NCBI RefSeq assembly: GCF_024763615.1
Contig: NC_077222.1
Span: forward strand, 74,648,001-74,712,000
Direction of reading: 5' to 3'
Length of the DNA stretch: 64,000 bases
DNA from: Phlebotomus papatasi
Taxonomy: Eukaryota > Arthropoda > Insecta > Diptera > Psychodidae
In this document: piece by piece, positions 37,459 through 49,836 of the stretch
Numbering within the stretch: position 1 is the first letter of the stretch
Layout of the letters: every line of letters starts with the position of its first letter
Made by a program: the position numbers and the translations under genes
Notes under the pieces: generated by a model
What the model saw: the letters and a program-made list of their open reading frames with translations, nothing else
Databases searched by the model: none
What the model was told of the DNA's origin: nothing

Positions 37459-38248
37459 GAGCGTGGAGTAACCACTTATCGACATGTTGAGAAAAAAGAG
37501 GAATTAATTTTATTATAACTTTTGAACGCTGGACTACTTAAAAAACTGATTTTTATTAACAATGCAAAAATAACCACTTCGTCGTCACTTTTCGCCAGTT
37601 TTGTAACCACTTCTCGCCACCCACTTGACAATGTTATAAAAACAATACATTCAGCATTTCTTTTTCCATATGATCACCTTATCATTACTCACTTTAAACG
37701 ATTTTCCTTCACTGTTATTTGATAAAAGAAATTATAGGTCTATTGCAGAAAATAAACAATACTATTTTGACAACTGAGAATCTATGAAGTGTATTTAGCA
37801 TCTCCTATTGAAAATAGATGGCGACAGGGGGTAAAATCAATTCCAGAAGATAATCACTTTTCGCCATGCCTCATTTTATATAGAAATAATATAAAATGAA
37901 ATATTAATTAAACTAAATACAAATTTTATGTATTCCACAAGTGCAATTAAATATTCAATAGACAAATTATTTATCTAAAAAGGTATTTTTTGCTTGCTGA
38001 AAATTTTATGACACTTAGTATATTTGGTAAGAAATATTGGATTCGATGCATTTGCTTAAAATATTACTCTAAAAAATGTTCAAAATCGCAAATAAAAAAA
38101 GAATAATTATTATTTTTTGATCCTATACGTAGCAGTAGTAAAAATACAAAGAACTTTGCGGCTCATTTATTTCACAAATCGCAAAAAATAGCGATTTCAA
38201 TACAAGTGGCGAAAAATGGGGCACTGACGAGAAGTGGTGATTCCACCC
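37459..38248. mobile_element. Iteron-bearing TA-flanked element, copy 2 (long form)
   Basis: Left end GAGCGTGGAGTAACCACTTA, right end GAAGTGGTGATTCCACCC, TA on both sides (37457-37458, 38249-38250). Variants of AACCACTTCTCGCCAC recur near 37467, 37571, 37606 and 37855, and in reverse near 38207 and 38230. At about 790 bp it is twice as long as the copy at 23297-23678. Confidence 0.65.
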
Positions 38249-38375
38249 TAGGGGGTCCCGGGATTACGCACTTTTTCGGGATTAAAAAAAAACTGCGCTA
38301 AATGTCATTACACATCCAGAAAATTTGCATACCTGCAGGAGGTTTCTTTTGAATAAGTCGACCGTAGAACTAGTA

Positions 38376-38598
38376 CAGTAGACTCTCGCTCAATCGGCTC
38401 TTTTTCAATCGGTCGAAATATTTTGTTGACAATTTTCACGTTTAATTATGAAGCTAATTTGCTCAAATTCTTCCTATTTTATCATGATTCTTTATAATTG
38501 AGCGCTTTTGTGGAATTTACAAAGGCTTTGACGCCCAAATCTATCGATAAACCGGATGGCATTTTGCACCAAATGCCCATTTGAGAGAGAGTCTACTG
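38376..38598. mobile_element. pogo-like MITE
   Basis: Ends CAGTAGACTCTCGCTCAA and GAGAGAGTCTACTG, bordered by TA (38374-38375, 38599-38600). The first bases nearly equal those of the element at 52-442, but the interior carries no transposase codons. Confidence 0.78.
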
Positions 38599-38991
38599 TA
38601 CCGTGCCGAGTAAAGGTACACGGAGAAAAATTTGCAAGCTATTTGGGTAAGGCTAGCCTTACTGGCCAATCCAATGTATGGGGTTGTGATAATTATAACC
38701 CTGAGCGAAATACACCTTGTTCCCCTCAGTCATAGTCCTGACAGTAATCAGCATAAAACCACTATTTAATGATTTTTTGTGTTTGTAATAAATTATATCC
38801 CAGGCCGCAATAGTGATTTTGTCGCTTCCAGTTAAACATTATTGTCTTTGGTCATCACTGGTCATAATTAAATACCGAGCGCGACAAAATAAGCCATTGG
38901 TAAGGATTTTGCTGCTCTTAGTAAAGTGTATAACCCAACGGAGCAAATATTCATAGAGTTGTCTCTTTCATTCACTCTCTTTTCTCCACAG

Positions 38992-39155
38992 ACACGACAG
39001 AGCGCTTCGGCGAATTATTGCATCAGACATTTTTGTGGAGTCCGCAAGTGGAATTTTTTAATGTGAAAAATTAGTGAAAACACCAGTGAAAATGGATGGT
39101 GTGGCATGTGTACTGCAAGAAATTGGTTTTCCTTAGTTAGTGAATGATTTTAAAG
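38992..39155 (+). pseudogene. First exon of a SAM-like small gene, interrupted by an in-frame TAG
   Basis: A convincing acceptor, TTTTCTCCACAG, precedes 38992. The start codon at 39092 has an excellent context (GTGAAAATGG). The frame MDGVACVLQEIGFP then meets TAG at 39134-39136. Past it the same frame continues as LVNDFK up to a perfect donor AAAG|GTAAGT at 39155/39156, phase 1. The pattern VxxxLxEIGFPxLVxxF is that of the first helices of a SAM domain. TAG is one base from CAG, so a single substitution may have broken the gene. Alternatively translation starts elsewhere. Confidence 0.5.
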
Positions 39156-39236
39156 GTAAGTTGATAAAATTAATTGAAATTACTGTAGCGAAAGTGAAAT
39201 GTTATCTGTTTAACCTCAATTTCCGTACATTTTCAG

Positions 39237-39400
39237 ATGCTGGATATGACAATGAAGAAACTCTGAGGGCCCCCATCTATGAAGGATTAAAGGAGGTGAT
39301 CAAAAAGGCAGGATCTAGGGGTCTTTTCTGGAAGAGATTCAAAGAATTTTGGACTACCGGAGTGTCAGAGTTTCTCAAGAGCAACAAGGTGATGAGGTGA
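39237..39400 (+). pseudogene. Second exon of the SAM-like small gene
   Basis: Starts after CATTTTCAG and completes the split codon to give DAGYDNEETLRAPIYEGLKE, then a Lys/Gly stretch and FWKRFKEFWTTGVSEFLKS, and stops at TGA 39398-39400. (A)GYDNEETLR followed by amphipathic helices fits the middle of a SAM-like fold. The 81-base intron (39156-39236) is divisible by three and open, so unspliced RNA reads through too. AACAAG|GTGATG near the end could be another donor. Composition is far less AT-rich than neighbouring DNA, which argues the sequence was recently coding. Confidence 0.5.
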
Positions 39401-40798
39401 TTTTGCCAGTGCTTGGCAAAAAACATGGTAGAGAACGTAAAGGAAATATTGTTTTCTAAGCAATAATTTTAATCTCAGTGGTTAAAATTATAGCCTAGGC
39501 CAGCAAAAATAAATAAAATATTTGTTGTTTAAAGTCATTTGTTTTACTACTATTACATAACGCCTTACCCAAAAAGTAATACATTAATGTTTTCCGTGTC
39601 ATTATCTTGTCCCAGAAGGCACAAAATCACATTGCAGCCTCGGTCAAAAAGTTTAACCGAAAAAACATGAAAATATGACAGGCACTGAATCCGTTATGCA
39701 CATAACTGGGAACAGAAGATTTTTTTACGCTCTGGGTAAAGATTTTTTTCCGTGTAGTCAAAATAAAAAGATTCAATTTTTCATAAGAAATGCATTATTA
39801 AATAGTGCTTACTGGGCTGAGTTCTTCAATAAATTGATAAAATGTTCAAAATATTTACAACAATAAAGGAAATTAATTTTTTCTGATAAATAACCACAAA
39901 GTGTTTTCAACTTTCCCACTTCACACAACATTATTACGTACTTGAAACACTATTTCGCAAGTTGGTTCTCTATGGTAGATAAATATGCATAATTGTATAT
40001 ATAATCCCGTCATATGCATAATCCCGAAATCGCGGGATCCCTTATATAATTGTTGCATAATAAAACACCAACAATCTATTTGCGCCACATAACCTCACAG
40101 CTCCTATCATTTGTGCACTTCTTCTCTCTATACTAACACCTTTGGCATTTTATATCCAATTCCTCACACCAACTACCTATACACGATAAACACCCTGAAA
40201 AAGCACCCGTGACATGCACTGTGTGTTCCGAAATCGATTCCAAAACAATAAATTGTATTAAATTGTTGGCCCGAAACGTGACTCTGAAAATAAATGGCAC
40301 CAATTAAAAATTCAAACAAGACAGAGAATTCATCTTACCAACCAGTACAAAAAAAAAAAAATAAAAAAAAGATATTGAAGACGGGTTGAAAGAAAATAAA
40401 GAAAAATAAAGATACCATTGAAATGAAGAGAGTATGTCCCAGAATATTATTAAAATTATCTCTATGATCACCACATTGAGACATCTTTTTGAAGGGAAAG
40501 CACGAAAACTCTGACAGTGCCATCATCTCTTGTGGCTGGTGGAACGGAAAATTCATATAATATCGTGATACTTCATTTTCAATACTCGCTCCATTACTTT
40601 TATAATATGACACGCAATACTTTTGAAATTTCAACCATCCTTTCATCATGGCATAAAATAAAAGGTATGTATATTAATGGTAAAGGAAGAGAAGGGCTAT
40701 ATTGGCCATTTATCTATTTTTTTCTAGAAATATCTGGACGCTCATATGGTATAACTTTTGAAGGGGATAGAGAGAACTTGTAAAAGAAAAACAAAACG

Positions 40799-40947
40799 CC
40801 TTTAGGGACTATTAATTCAACCTTTCAAAAAAGAGTGAATCACCGGTGATCCCAAAAATCACTGTTTTTTTATGACGAAATAACGCTTCATATTTAAAAA
40901 AAAATGTATTTTTGGGGTCATCAATGATCAATTAGGTCCCTAAAGGG
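40799..40947. mobile_element. TTAA-type MITE, diverged copy
   Basis: Left CCTTTAGGGAC, right GTCCCTAAAGGG followed by TTAA at 40948-40951, with a CACCGGTGAT core, in the same order as 34061-34200. The left TTAA is not preserved. Confidence 0.6.
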
Positions 40948-41116
40948 TTAAAAGGAGTTATTATAGAACGACAACAAATAGTATATTTTATCATTTGGCC
41001 CCAAGGTCGGTAACAAAGGGACGGAAAAGAGGCAAACACCGATAGACAATAAGGATATATCCCTCACCGATTGACCTCTAAGTTTAAAAATATAACTTAT
41101 GTACAATTAAATATTA

Positions 41117-41270
41117 GCCGTACTCACTATGGCGTTGTTATCTCGTAATCTCCGTAATCTGTAATAATAATTGTATGTAATAATTTTTCATTTATAAAAT
41201 ACATTACGAGAACATAACGAGATAACGAGATAACGATATTACAAGATAACAGCGCCATAGTGAGTACGGC
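41117..41270. mobile_element. TA-flanked MITE with GCCGTACTCAC ends
   Basis: The 18-bp ends GCCGTACTCACTATGGCG are perfect inverted repeats. The arms continue into TGTTATCTCGTAAT with few mismatches. TA lies on both sides (41115-41116, 41271-41272). About 154 bp, no coding capacity. Confidence 0.85.
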
Positions 41271-41272
41271 TA

Positions 41273-43290
41273 TTGTTTTTCTTTTCTATTATTTTTTAAG
41301 TTTGATTTTGAAAATTATATAAAATGTGACCTTGAAATAGTGTTACCAAAAAAAACAATAGAAATTGCTGTTTCTTTGCAACAGTATCATAAAAATTGTT
41401 TTTTTTTGTAAGGATTCTAACAATGATATTTTCAAAACCTAAAGTAAATATACGAATTAACCCTGTAATACGACTCTGACATCTCTATCAATGCGCCCAA
41501 ACATAATAGAATGATGTTGAAAAGATTTTCTCTCTTTTCACGTGGTGGGCTTTCTCATTCCTCTTGCTCATGCTCCATCTTGAGCCCATGTGGTGCGAAA
41601 AATACATAAAATAAATACATTCACATCCTGTCACATTGGGTGACGCGATGACGGGATGCTTTGGGGGTGGTTTGCTGAAGCCAGAAGAGACTCTCACTTC
41701 AGGTTCACTTTCCGATCTGATAGCATTTAGAGGAGTAAGAAGGATGCGAAAAGGTATACATTATATCCCTCCCATAAAGATATCATCAGTAAACATTTTG
41801 TGAGTTAAGAAGAAAAAAGGGGAGATATTTCCTCTGGAGATAGGGCCACCTCTAATACCTAACCCAGTGTATATAATTCATTAAAATGTTAACTCTGAGG
41901 AAACCCAAGTGAAAAAAATCCAGCCAAATGAACATCCGAGAGATAAATGCACAATCCCTGTCTCGTGCAATGAATGAATTGAGGCGGATATTTGTCCAAA
42001 CAAGTGGGTTATTTTCCTTCCAAGTGAAAAACAGCATAATTACGGTGGTTGAAGAACTGTATAAGGAATGTAATTCAATGTTTATACTCACACATACATT
42101 CCCTTATTACACATGCTGTAATAATCGCAAATAATTAGTATTTAGAGCACAACTGTGATCCAAGGGTAAAATTAAACAAATCCACTTCCTCCTACACTGG
42201 ATCTAAGAAAAAGGCTCTATTAAATTAATGTAAAGCATCTGTGCGACTTTGACTTAATGGATATTCTGGCTATATAAATGTTGACAATTTAGCACATTCT
42301 TCCCCTTAAAATGCGAAGAAAAGCTCTGTATCTACTCAAAAAGAAAAGAAAAAAAGAACATGAGAGTAAGAGATATTATTAAATTCAACTTCGTCTTGCA
42401 TATTGTGTCATTTTTCTCATTTTTAATTATCTCGCAATTGTCAGAGTATTTTCTTTCAGTAAATTTAACACTGACGCTCTAAAATTTCATTATATCAAAC
42501 AGGATATCCATTTTTTACCATGACCCCTTATCCAGAATTTTCTGCATAGCTTCAACGATATTTGCATAAATTAATTATATTTCACCCACACTCCATCTTA
42601 AAATACTTCCCTAAGTATATATCAGCGAAAATTGACAATGGATACATCTGTGATTTTCAGCACGGTACACCAGCTATATTATATTTATCCCCACCATGAA
42701 AAACTTTAAGAGAAATGTTGGACGCTAGGATCATCTAGGTGTGATTTTTACATAATCACATCTATTGTATTCAGTCCGGCAGTTTGACTTTCTCCGATCG
42801 GTCTCGTATTCACATGGTGCATTTTTTTTTGACTGTCCCTGATACGTAAAATTAGCAACCGAAAATTTCGTTCATATTAGATTTATATTGTAGAACTACT
42901 TAAGTAGAGCATATTAAAATGCAAATCTTTAAACGGCATCTTAGTTTTTGAGACATTGCAATTAAATGCAAAATTCAATTTTCAAAAATTTTACGTTTTT
43001 TTTACTGTTAAAGTTCATGTTGTAGAGCTCATCGAGTAGATTAATTAAAAATAGAAATCAACAAGGGTACTATTCCTGAGATAATGCTTTTAACTGCTCG
43101 AACTCCAGAGAGAGAGCTAAAATTTCCAGCTTCAATCCTCCATAGAGACTACTTTTCTTAACATATCTTCACGTTTCAGACGATTTCTGAGAAGTGATGT
43201 CACGCTGTTTGTCCGTCAGTTCACAGTCCGATAGTATGTCACCACCTTTACAGGCCAAATTGTTAGAGATAAAGACTTAAGATCTTCAAC
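41273..43290. other. No gene recognised
   Basis: AT-rich, with short frames at 41488-41697 and 41852-42134 lacking support. Confidence 0.4.
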
Positions 43291-43500
43291 TCCCCACCAT
43301 AAATTGGGCTCCGTATCATTAATATGCTCCAGATTTTCCCTTCACCCTCCTCTTCTCCTCCAAAACCATGTTATTTTGAGATTGCTCAAAAACGCGTTGA
43401 GCAATTTCCTTTTTGGATACGCTTGAGATTTTACAGACGGACATTTCGTCTATAAATAAGAAATAAAATAATTGATTTGAATTTTCATGATTTTCTAGTG
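43291..43500. repeat. Dispersed repeat S, copy 1
   Basis: Shares with 56870-57110 a series of blocks: TATCATTAATATGCTCC, CTCCTCTTCTCCTCCAAAAC, CAAAAACGCGTTGAGCAATT and a GAATTTTCATGATTTTC-like end. No open frame. Element type unknown. Confidence 0.6.
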
Positions 43501-43562
43501 AAATTTAGCTTGTTTGCAAACATCCTGGGGTGGCATGATAAATCATTTTCGATAGTATAGAC

Positions 43563-43690
43563 CAGAGGCGTGCAAGAACCGTCGAAACCGAATAAACGTC
43601 AAATAAAACATGTTCGTCAATGGTCAAAATGCTACTATAACAAACTTATTTTGACGTTAATTCGGTTTCAACGGTTTTTGCACACTTCTG
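43563..43690. mobile_element. hAT-type MITE, copy 2
   Basis: A 128-bp near-palindrome beginning CAGAGGCGTGCAAGAACCG, flanked by the perfect 8-bp direct repeat GTATAGAC at 43555-43562 and 43691-43698. Shares the internal GAAACCGAATAAACGTCAAA block with 2290-2419. It sits at an unrelated target, so this is an independent insertion. Confidence 0.88.
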
Positions 43691-43698
43691 GTATAGAC

Positions 43699-46600
43699 TG
43701 TCGATTCTGGAAAATTGAAATGATAGTTCTAATTTTGTAGATAATAATTTTTTTTTTAATACTCCCATTCTTTTAAGAATGATACAATAATACATAAAAT
43801 ATCGTCATTCACTAAATCTAAAAGATACTGATTTCGATATTATCGATTCGATAGTATCGAAAACTTACCATTCCACCCCTGGTTTTGAAGGCGTTAAAGC
43901 TGATTATCAGGAAAACTTCGAGAGATATAACTCACATATTATATTGACCTGATAATATTCCTGCTATAACTTAAAGAAATTAATATGCCTAGTGCTTATG
44001 AAAGCAAATTAGCTATATTTTCAAATAAAAATTCTTCAATTATGCCCACAAACTAAATTTTCAATGACAGAATCACACCTTTATAAGATGATCTAGGCTT
44101 ATTACTGGTTTTTTCTCGCAACGTTAAAAAAACATTCACGTCTGGCAAATGAAAAAATCATTAATTCTCACTATATTTTCCTAAAAAAATATAATTATAA
44201 AAAATATACTTATATTTTTGGGCTCCGCATAGATATCTTTTTTTTCTTTTTTTTTTTTTTTTTGAATGAAATAATATTTTCTAATTTTCTTTAATAAAAC
44301 TTGGATTTTCACAAAAAAAACATAGAGAACTTTTTTGTATACCCAATAGCAACATAAAATACAAAATATTGCAAAATTTAAATATTTGTTATAACAACAG
44401 AAAAAACAGTCTCGAAATGAAAAAAATACAATTTGGAATCCATTCTCTTCTTGTAATGCTTTTTTTTTCGCGTAACCTACCAGAGCAGCAGTAAAGTATT
44501 TGCATTTAACTGTTTCTAAATCCATTGCAAAAATGGTCAAATTTTGGAAATGAATTATTGAAAAAAATCACAAAACATCTTAAAATTAAATAATATTATA
44601 AATTAATTAATAATAAATTAAGTAATAAAATTAGACATCTTCAAATGTCTCTTTGTTGGCATATAACCTATAAGAAAGAGCATTCGCACCGTTTTGATAT
44701 GTAGGTTAGATAACAATCAGAAGACGATTTTTCGGCATTTTTTGGCGAACGCAATGAGTAAACATTTCCTATACATTGTAAAATTTTACACTTCTCAAGT
44801 AATTATACATAAATAAACAAAGTTTTAAACTCGTGAGTTAGATGCAATGACATTTAAAATTAGTTTTGTGTTCCTTAATATTGTTAAACCATACAATGTA
44901 CTAGAAATACTTGAGATTGAATGTTCTAATCTATTAATCTATGAGAAATTCGTTTCTTATAGATCAATAGATGATGTTTTTGAAAAGAAAAATATTTTAT
45001 CTAACTTTTATTTAACTTTTTTTTATTTAACTAGCGCCTTAATTTTTCCCAAGAAATTGAAGGCCAAAATTTACTAAAAATCCATTCCCGATAGCAATTC
45101 GGATATCGCTTGCAGGAGAAATCAATCATCCAAAATCACTCAATTTACGTATGATGTGTAATACTATAGTAAGGAATGGGTTAAATAAAGTCGATCTCCA
45201 AAAACAAATCACTTCATTCTACCATCTTCTCTGATTTTTACCAGATTTAATAAATTAAAAAAAAACGTGCATAAATATTAAGGCAAAATAAGTTTATCTA
45301 GATTCTCTGTGTGGCTATGAGTAAAATTTGAGAAAATTTTATGTTTACAAAAGTCATGGATGTGTGAAACTGCTCCACCTTCCCATGAATTTTCAAGTAG
45401 ATAATAGCCAAGTCAAACTACAGCATGACTAGCTCAAATTATAGTTTTTATATTTTAGTAAAAGACTTATTAAAAAAGTCGCTTAAGGTATTAGAAACTG
45501 ATCCACTGTCCACTACAAAAAAAACATGATTTCGGAGGAAATGTACAAAGTAGGAGGATACGAAAGGAAAACATGTCAATCTATGAAGGTTGTCCAAGAA
45601 TCTCCAATTGTTATCTCAAGCCGTTTGGCTTTCAGGACTGGTAAACACAATCAAACGGAACAGAAATATTTTTAATTTCAAAATTCCCTCAAACAAAATT
45701 AAAATTTATATAAGAACTCTCAACACAAATTACAGAATGTAATTTTGCGATTTCAAAAACACAAAATCGAAAACGAAACAACTGCTCCATATCATAATAT
45801 TTTAAAATAATTTGCAATATTTTTACTACGAGGAATACATCAATGACCTACTAAAAATTCATGTTTAGGGTTATCAAGTTTAGAAAAAAATGCACGTTAT
45901 GTTTACAAATTTCTCAACCTCAAACAGCTCATATAAATTGTTGTCATTTTGAGTTTAGAATGGTATGAAATGGAACTGTCGATATGTTTTTGTATATCTG
46001 CTAGAAAAAGAGTTTGTTTTTTCCTCAACTATGATATTCAGTGTCAAAAATTTAATAAGATTGTCTCTGAGCTCTCAGTATAATTAAAACAAAACGGCGA
46101 CTTTTCGTTTTCATTGAAAAGCCAGAAGTTAAATAGAGTTTCAATTTCTCGGTAAATTGATCGTAAAGTATGTCCTTTGAAGAGGTATCAATTTGATGAT
46201 TTGATTCGCAGTACAAAGTCTAAAAGAGATTTTTACAAGAGAAAGAGAAAAATTAAATTTTCAGAAGGTAATACAGGAAATCATCATGGGTTCCCGAGAA
46301 AAATCAAACTTTCACCATTTTAAAAGTCCTAAGTATACTACAGTATTGAACGATTCTGTCAAGTGCATTGTCCCGATTTGATTTGATTCTTCCATTTCTT
46401 CACCACAGAATTGTGCACTGAAAAGAATAAGATTTTCTTCTATGCTCTTATCCTTGGTATCCAGTGACATGTTGACGTAATCGTATTCGAGAAAATGATA
46501 TTTATAATCTTCCTCACTCACAGCAGATAACATATCAATATCGTTCACAAAGAGTCAAGCCACAAGCCATCCCGCTTTTATCCCCAGCCTCAACAACTAT

Positions 46601-46984
46601 ACTAATAATCCATCCCCTTCTATTTGTATAGCAATTCTTTATGTACTTAACATTATGTAGAGTTGTGAATAGAATGGAGTTACTGTGCTACGATCCACCC
46701 ACATATCTACAATCCAATATACTATTTACTCCACATGGTGGGTCTATACAGAGCGACTTACATGGAGTACTGTGAGAATATCCGTACAATCTCGATGATG
46801 ACATTTTCAACCATATTCAACAGAGAAATCTGTGTGGATTTGAAATATGTAGTTGAATCAGCACATTGAGTAACCGCAAACTGAATAGGGGTTTTTGGTG
46901 CACAAGGAATAGAATGGTGAAGTCTTTTCGATGCTCATCATCTGATGCTGCACAAATGTATGGATATTTTCCCAGACATTATCC
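43699..46984. other. No gene recognised
   Basis: AT-rich. Contains a T-rich homopolymer tract at about 44226-44263, whose complement creates a spurious Lys/Phe-rich frame at 44181-44540. The frame 46312-46548 on the minus strand is acidic but has no splice context. Confidence 0.4.
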
Positions 46985-47037
46985 ATATATATATATATAT
47001 ATTTATATATGTATATAAATATATATATTTATATATA
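46985..47037. repeat. TA-rich microsatellite
   Basis: An imperfect TA/TATAAATA repeat. Confidence 0.9.
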
Positions 47038-48977
47038 CGGAACCCCAATCATTTTCATTTTGCCCTTTTAACCCCTTTTCCCATTTTACTTACAATCTTA
47101 GCACAAAGTATATATGCAATAACATTCTTGCATCGTGCATAAATATGAAGATTGAATCGCGGATGGTATGGTTTTGTGAATAGGTATGTTACTATATAAC
47201 TATATACAATCAACATTACAGTTATATTCCATACACAAGATTTTCTTCTATACTCAAGACTGTTGAATTGCCGATGATTAATTCTTGAATACCACAGAAG
47301 GATTGCAAATTCAAGTAATTGAACACAGATGAATTCCTGCCGAGCTTTACGTGTACAGTTTTCAACATTTTACTACGCTTTTCATGAGTAAAAGGAGACA
47401 ACAAGAATATTCATCACAAATTAATATACCATCAAAGAAATTAATATACCGTCTTTCTTGGCCTTAATCTCAGTTTTTCTGTGAACATCAAAGAATTTGA
47501 ATACACTTCACAATATGATACTATAACTTTAACATAAAACCCTTCAATGTCACTCTATTTTAGATATATTTTTCCATTGTCAATTGTAATATTATTAATT
47601 TGAAAAATGTTTGACTTTAATGCTATATTTGTCGACAGTTTACTTCCATTTGTCCATCAAAGTATGGAAAGTCAGTAAATATTTTGTCAAATCTAAAAAG
47701 TAATTAAAATGAAAGTAAACAAATCAGTAAATATTATATTTATAAAAATAATAGACATAATCTAAAAGTACTTTAGACAATAAAATCATATACTTTCCTA
47801 AAATATGAATATTTTAACGTGTTTTATAGAATATCAGTGTATTTTCTATTGAAATTGAGTTTTATATTGTTTCCAAGTTTTGAAGAGCTGTGTTGATATC
47901 TCCAGATATTTTCTTAAAAAAATGGAAGGTTCATGGTAGTTTCCTGGAAATCTAACTTTTTTTTAACATCCTTATTATCCACGATGTACAGCCTAAATGG
48001 GTAAAAATAAGCTGTGCCACAATTTCCTAAAATTTAATCTGTTTCTGGAAAATCGCGTCAAAAACGAACCTATCAAGAAAGTTTACAAATGCCCCAGTTG
48101 CCCCTACGCATCTAACTATGTGAAGATATTGTAAAGAGAAGGTTATTCGACTGATAATGAAATACTTACTTTAAGAGTTTCACAAATTTTCAAACTATGC
48201 TAAATATCAAACAGTTCAAAAACAAAACTTACAAAGTTGTTCATTGGAATTTTATCAAGAATTTCTTAATCAAACGTTTACTATGTACGAATATCTCTAG
48301 TGATGATAGAGTTAAGACAATCTGCTTTTACAAACCCATCATAACTTTAAATAATGCTTTCTTCATTAATATGTAATCCACCAAATTCATTCTATACCAC
48401 ATTATAGTAATAAAACTTTATCATGTGGTTCGATCATTCTGATGGATTGAACTTCTCAGCTTTATATTTCCTTTCTCTTGGCATGTGCACATTCACCCAT
48501 ACTTTAAGTTTGAGAAGTTATTAAATAGGGGAAGTGATGCGAACCCCAGTTCGAGTTTTGGTACACCATTATAGAGATAAGAACGTTATATACAGCATAT
48601 TGCACACTTCATACTCAACACTACGCACATAATAGTCATTCTATTCAGCATATTTCGAAAACTTTCAACCAACTACTTAAAATACTACCAAAACGTACAC
48701 TATAAAATTGAGATAAGCTCTCTAAGCCCGCAATATACCCCATCTCTCAATACTAATGGACCAATTCCAAACAAAATCAATGGATATTTGTACAGTGAGA
48801 GAAGAAATTCACATTTCGCAGTTAATTTCATCCCTTTATTCCTAGTGAATTTTTTATCATTCTTGAACGTATAGGAGCACATCCACATTAGACTGAGCAC
48901 ATACACACTTATTCATGAAACTTGCAATGAAATTTGTGAGACAATTTCTGTTATGTAACCCGTAATAAGCCCAGATT

Positions 48978-49257
48978 GGCTTAGAATAACTGAGATTCTT
49001 TACAAGGAATTCGTGGTGCTTACGACTCAGTAAACGTGTGTATATTTGATTGTGAATTGAAATTTGGAGACAAAGAATGGCGCCAAGCAAAATTATCTTG
49101 ACAATCAAAATGGGTAAAATTGGCTCTACGTGATTCTTTATCCCTAAAGTTCATTTTACAATCAAATTTGCATTCATTTTGAGCTCCAAGAACCCCGCAT
49201 TGAAAGCATTCCGTAATAGTTTTAAATGAATCTCAGCTGCATAAGCTTATAAGCTTA
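48978..49257. mobile_element. GCTGAGATTC foldback element, copy 1
   Basis: Left arm GGCTTAGAATAACTGAGATT, right arm (complement) GCTTATGCAGCTGAGATT. Centre blocks TTGATTGTGAATTGAAATTT and ACAATCAAATTTGC pair with each other. Same layout as 58521-58816. Confidence 0.65.
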
Positions 49258-49636
49258 GAACAACCCTATGGCAAGAGGCCTTGGAGTTGAAGCCAAAAGC
49301 TCATTAGATACAAACACATATATATGGGAATTTCTCGGAAAAATTACGCGAAATATCTTAAAAGTGAAAAAGCTTTATTTCGTATTATAAGATCGGGTAC
49401 AGTGTGTAGGGATAAATATACTAGATTTTTGTTTAAATACATTTTCTCTCAAAGCACTGTGAGGTAAGTCTAAGATTACTTTCTGAGTTGGGTTCAAATA
49501 CCACCATACTCAGTCAGAGTCAGCTTGTCATGGGGGTAGCTTAAAAGCACTAAAATAATTTTATATCGTTCTAAAATAACGATAAATTATTGCATGATCA
49601 AATATTTCACACATTCGTACAAAAAGAAAAATTATA

Positions 49637-49836
49637 GGGTGAAAGGAACACCTATTGACACTTTAAGAACTCGTATCAGGACCTATTGAGACCCTGCTCT
49701 GTATCATTTGGAATACGAAATTTGAACACTTATCCTTATAGAAAAACGTAAATTAATAAAAAAAAACGTACTTATATTTTATTAGATATATTAAATAAAT
49801 TTCAACATTTTGACAAAAGTGTCAATAGAGGCTCCC
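49637..49836. mobile_element. TA-flanked MITE with GGGTGAAAGGAAC ends, copy 1
   Basis: Left GGGTGAAAGGAACACC, right GAGGCTCCC, and the internal motif ACCTATTGACAC pairs with GTGTCAATAGAGG. TA borders both ends. A second copy in reverse orientation lies at 60852-61055. Confidence 0.72.

Larger units (their letters stand above)
38618..39599 (+). mobile_element. Inverted-repeat element (ACACGGA ends) carrying a spliced SAM-like gene fragment
   Basis: ACACGGAGAAAAATTTGC at 38618 and, on the opposite strand from 39599, ACACGGAAAACATTAATG begin inverted arms. These converge again on TTTGGGTAAGGC about 25-30 bases in, on both sides. No target duplication is evident. The interior contains the small gene at 38992-39400. 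A further ACACGGAAAAAAAT end lies on the minus strand at about 39755, so the right limit could be there instead. Element class not recognised. Confidence 0.5.

Noticed and set aside
44181..44540. A minus-strand frame of 119 codons rich in Lys, Phe and Ile
   Set aside because: Generated by T-rich homopolymer runs; reads as low-complexity sequence and not as a protein.
48531..48720. A TAGGGGAAG end suggesting another GGGGA MITE
   Set aside because: No matching TCCCCTA end could be found within a reasonable distance.
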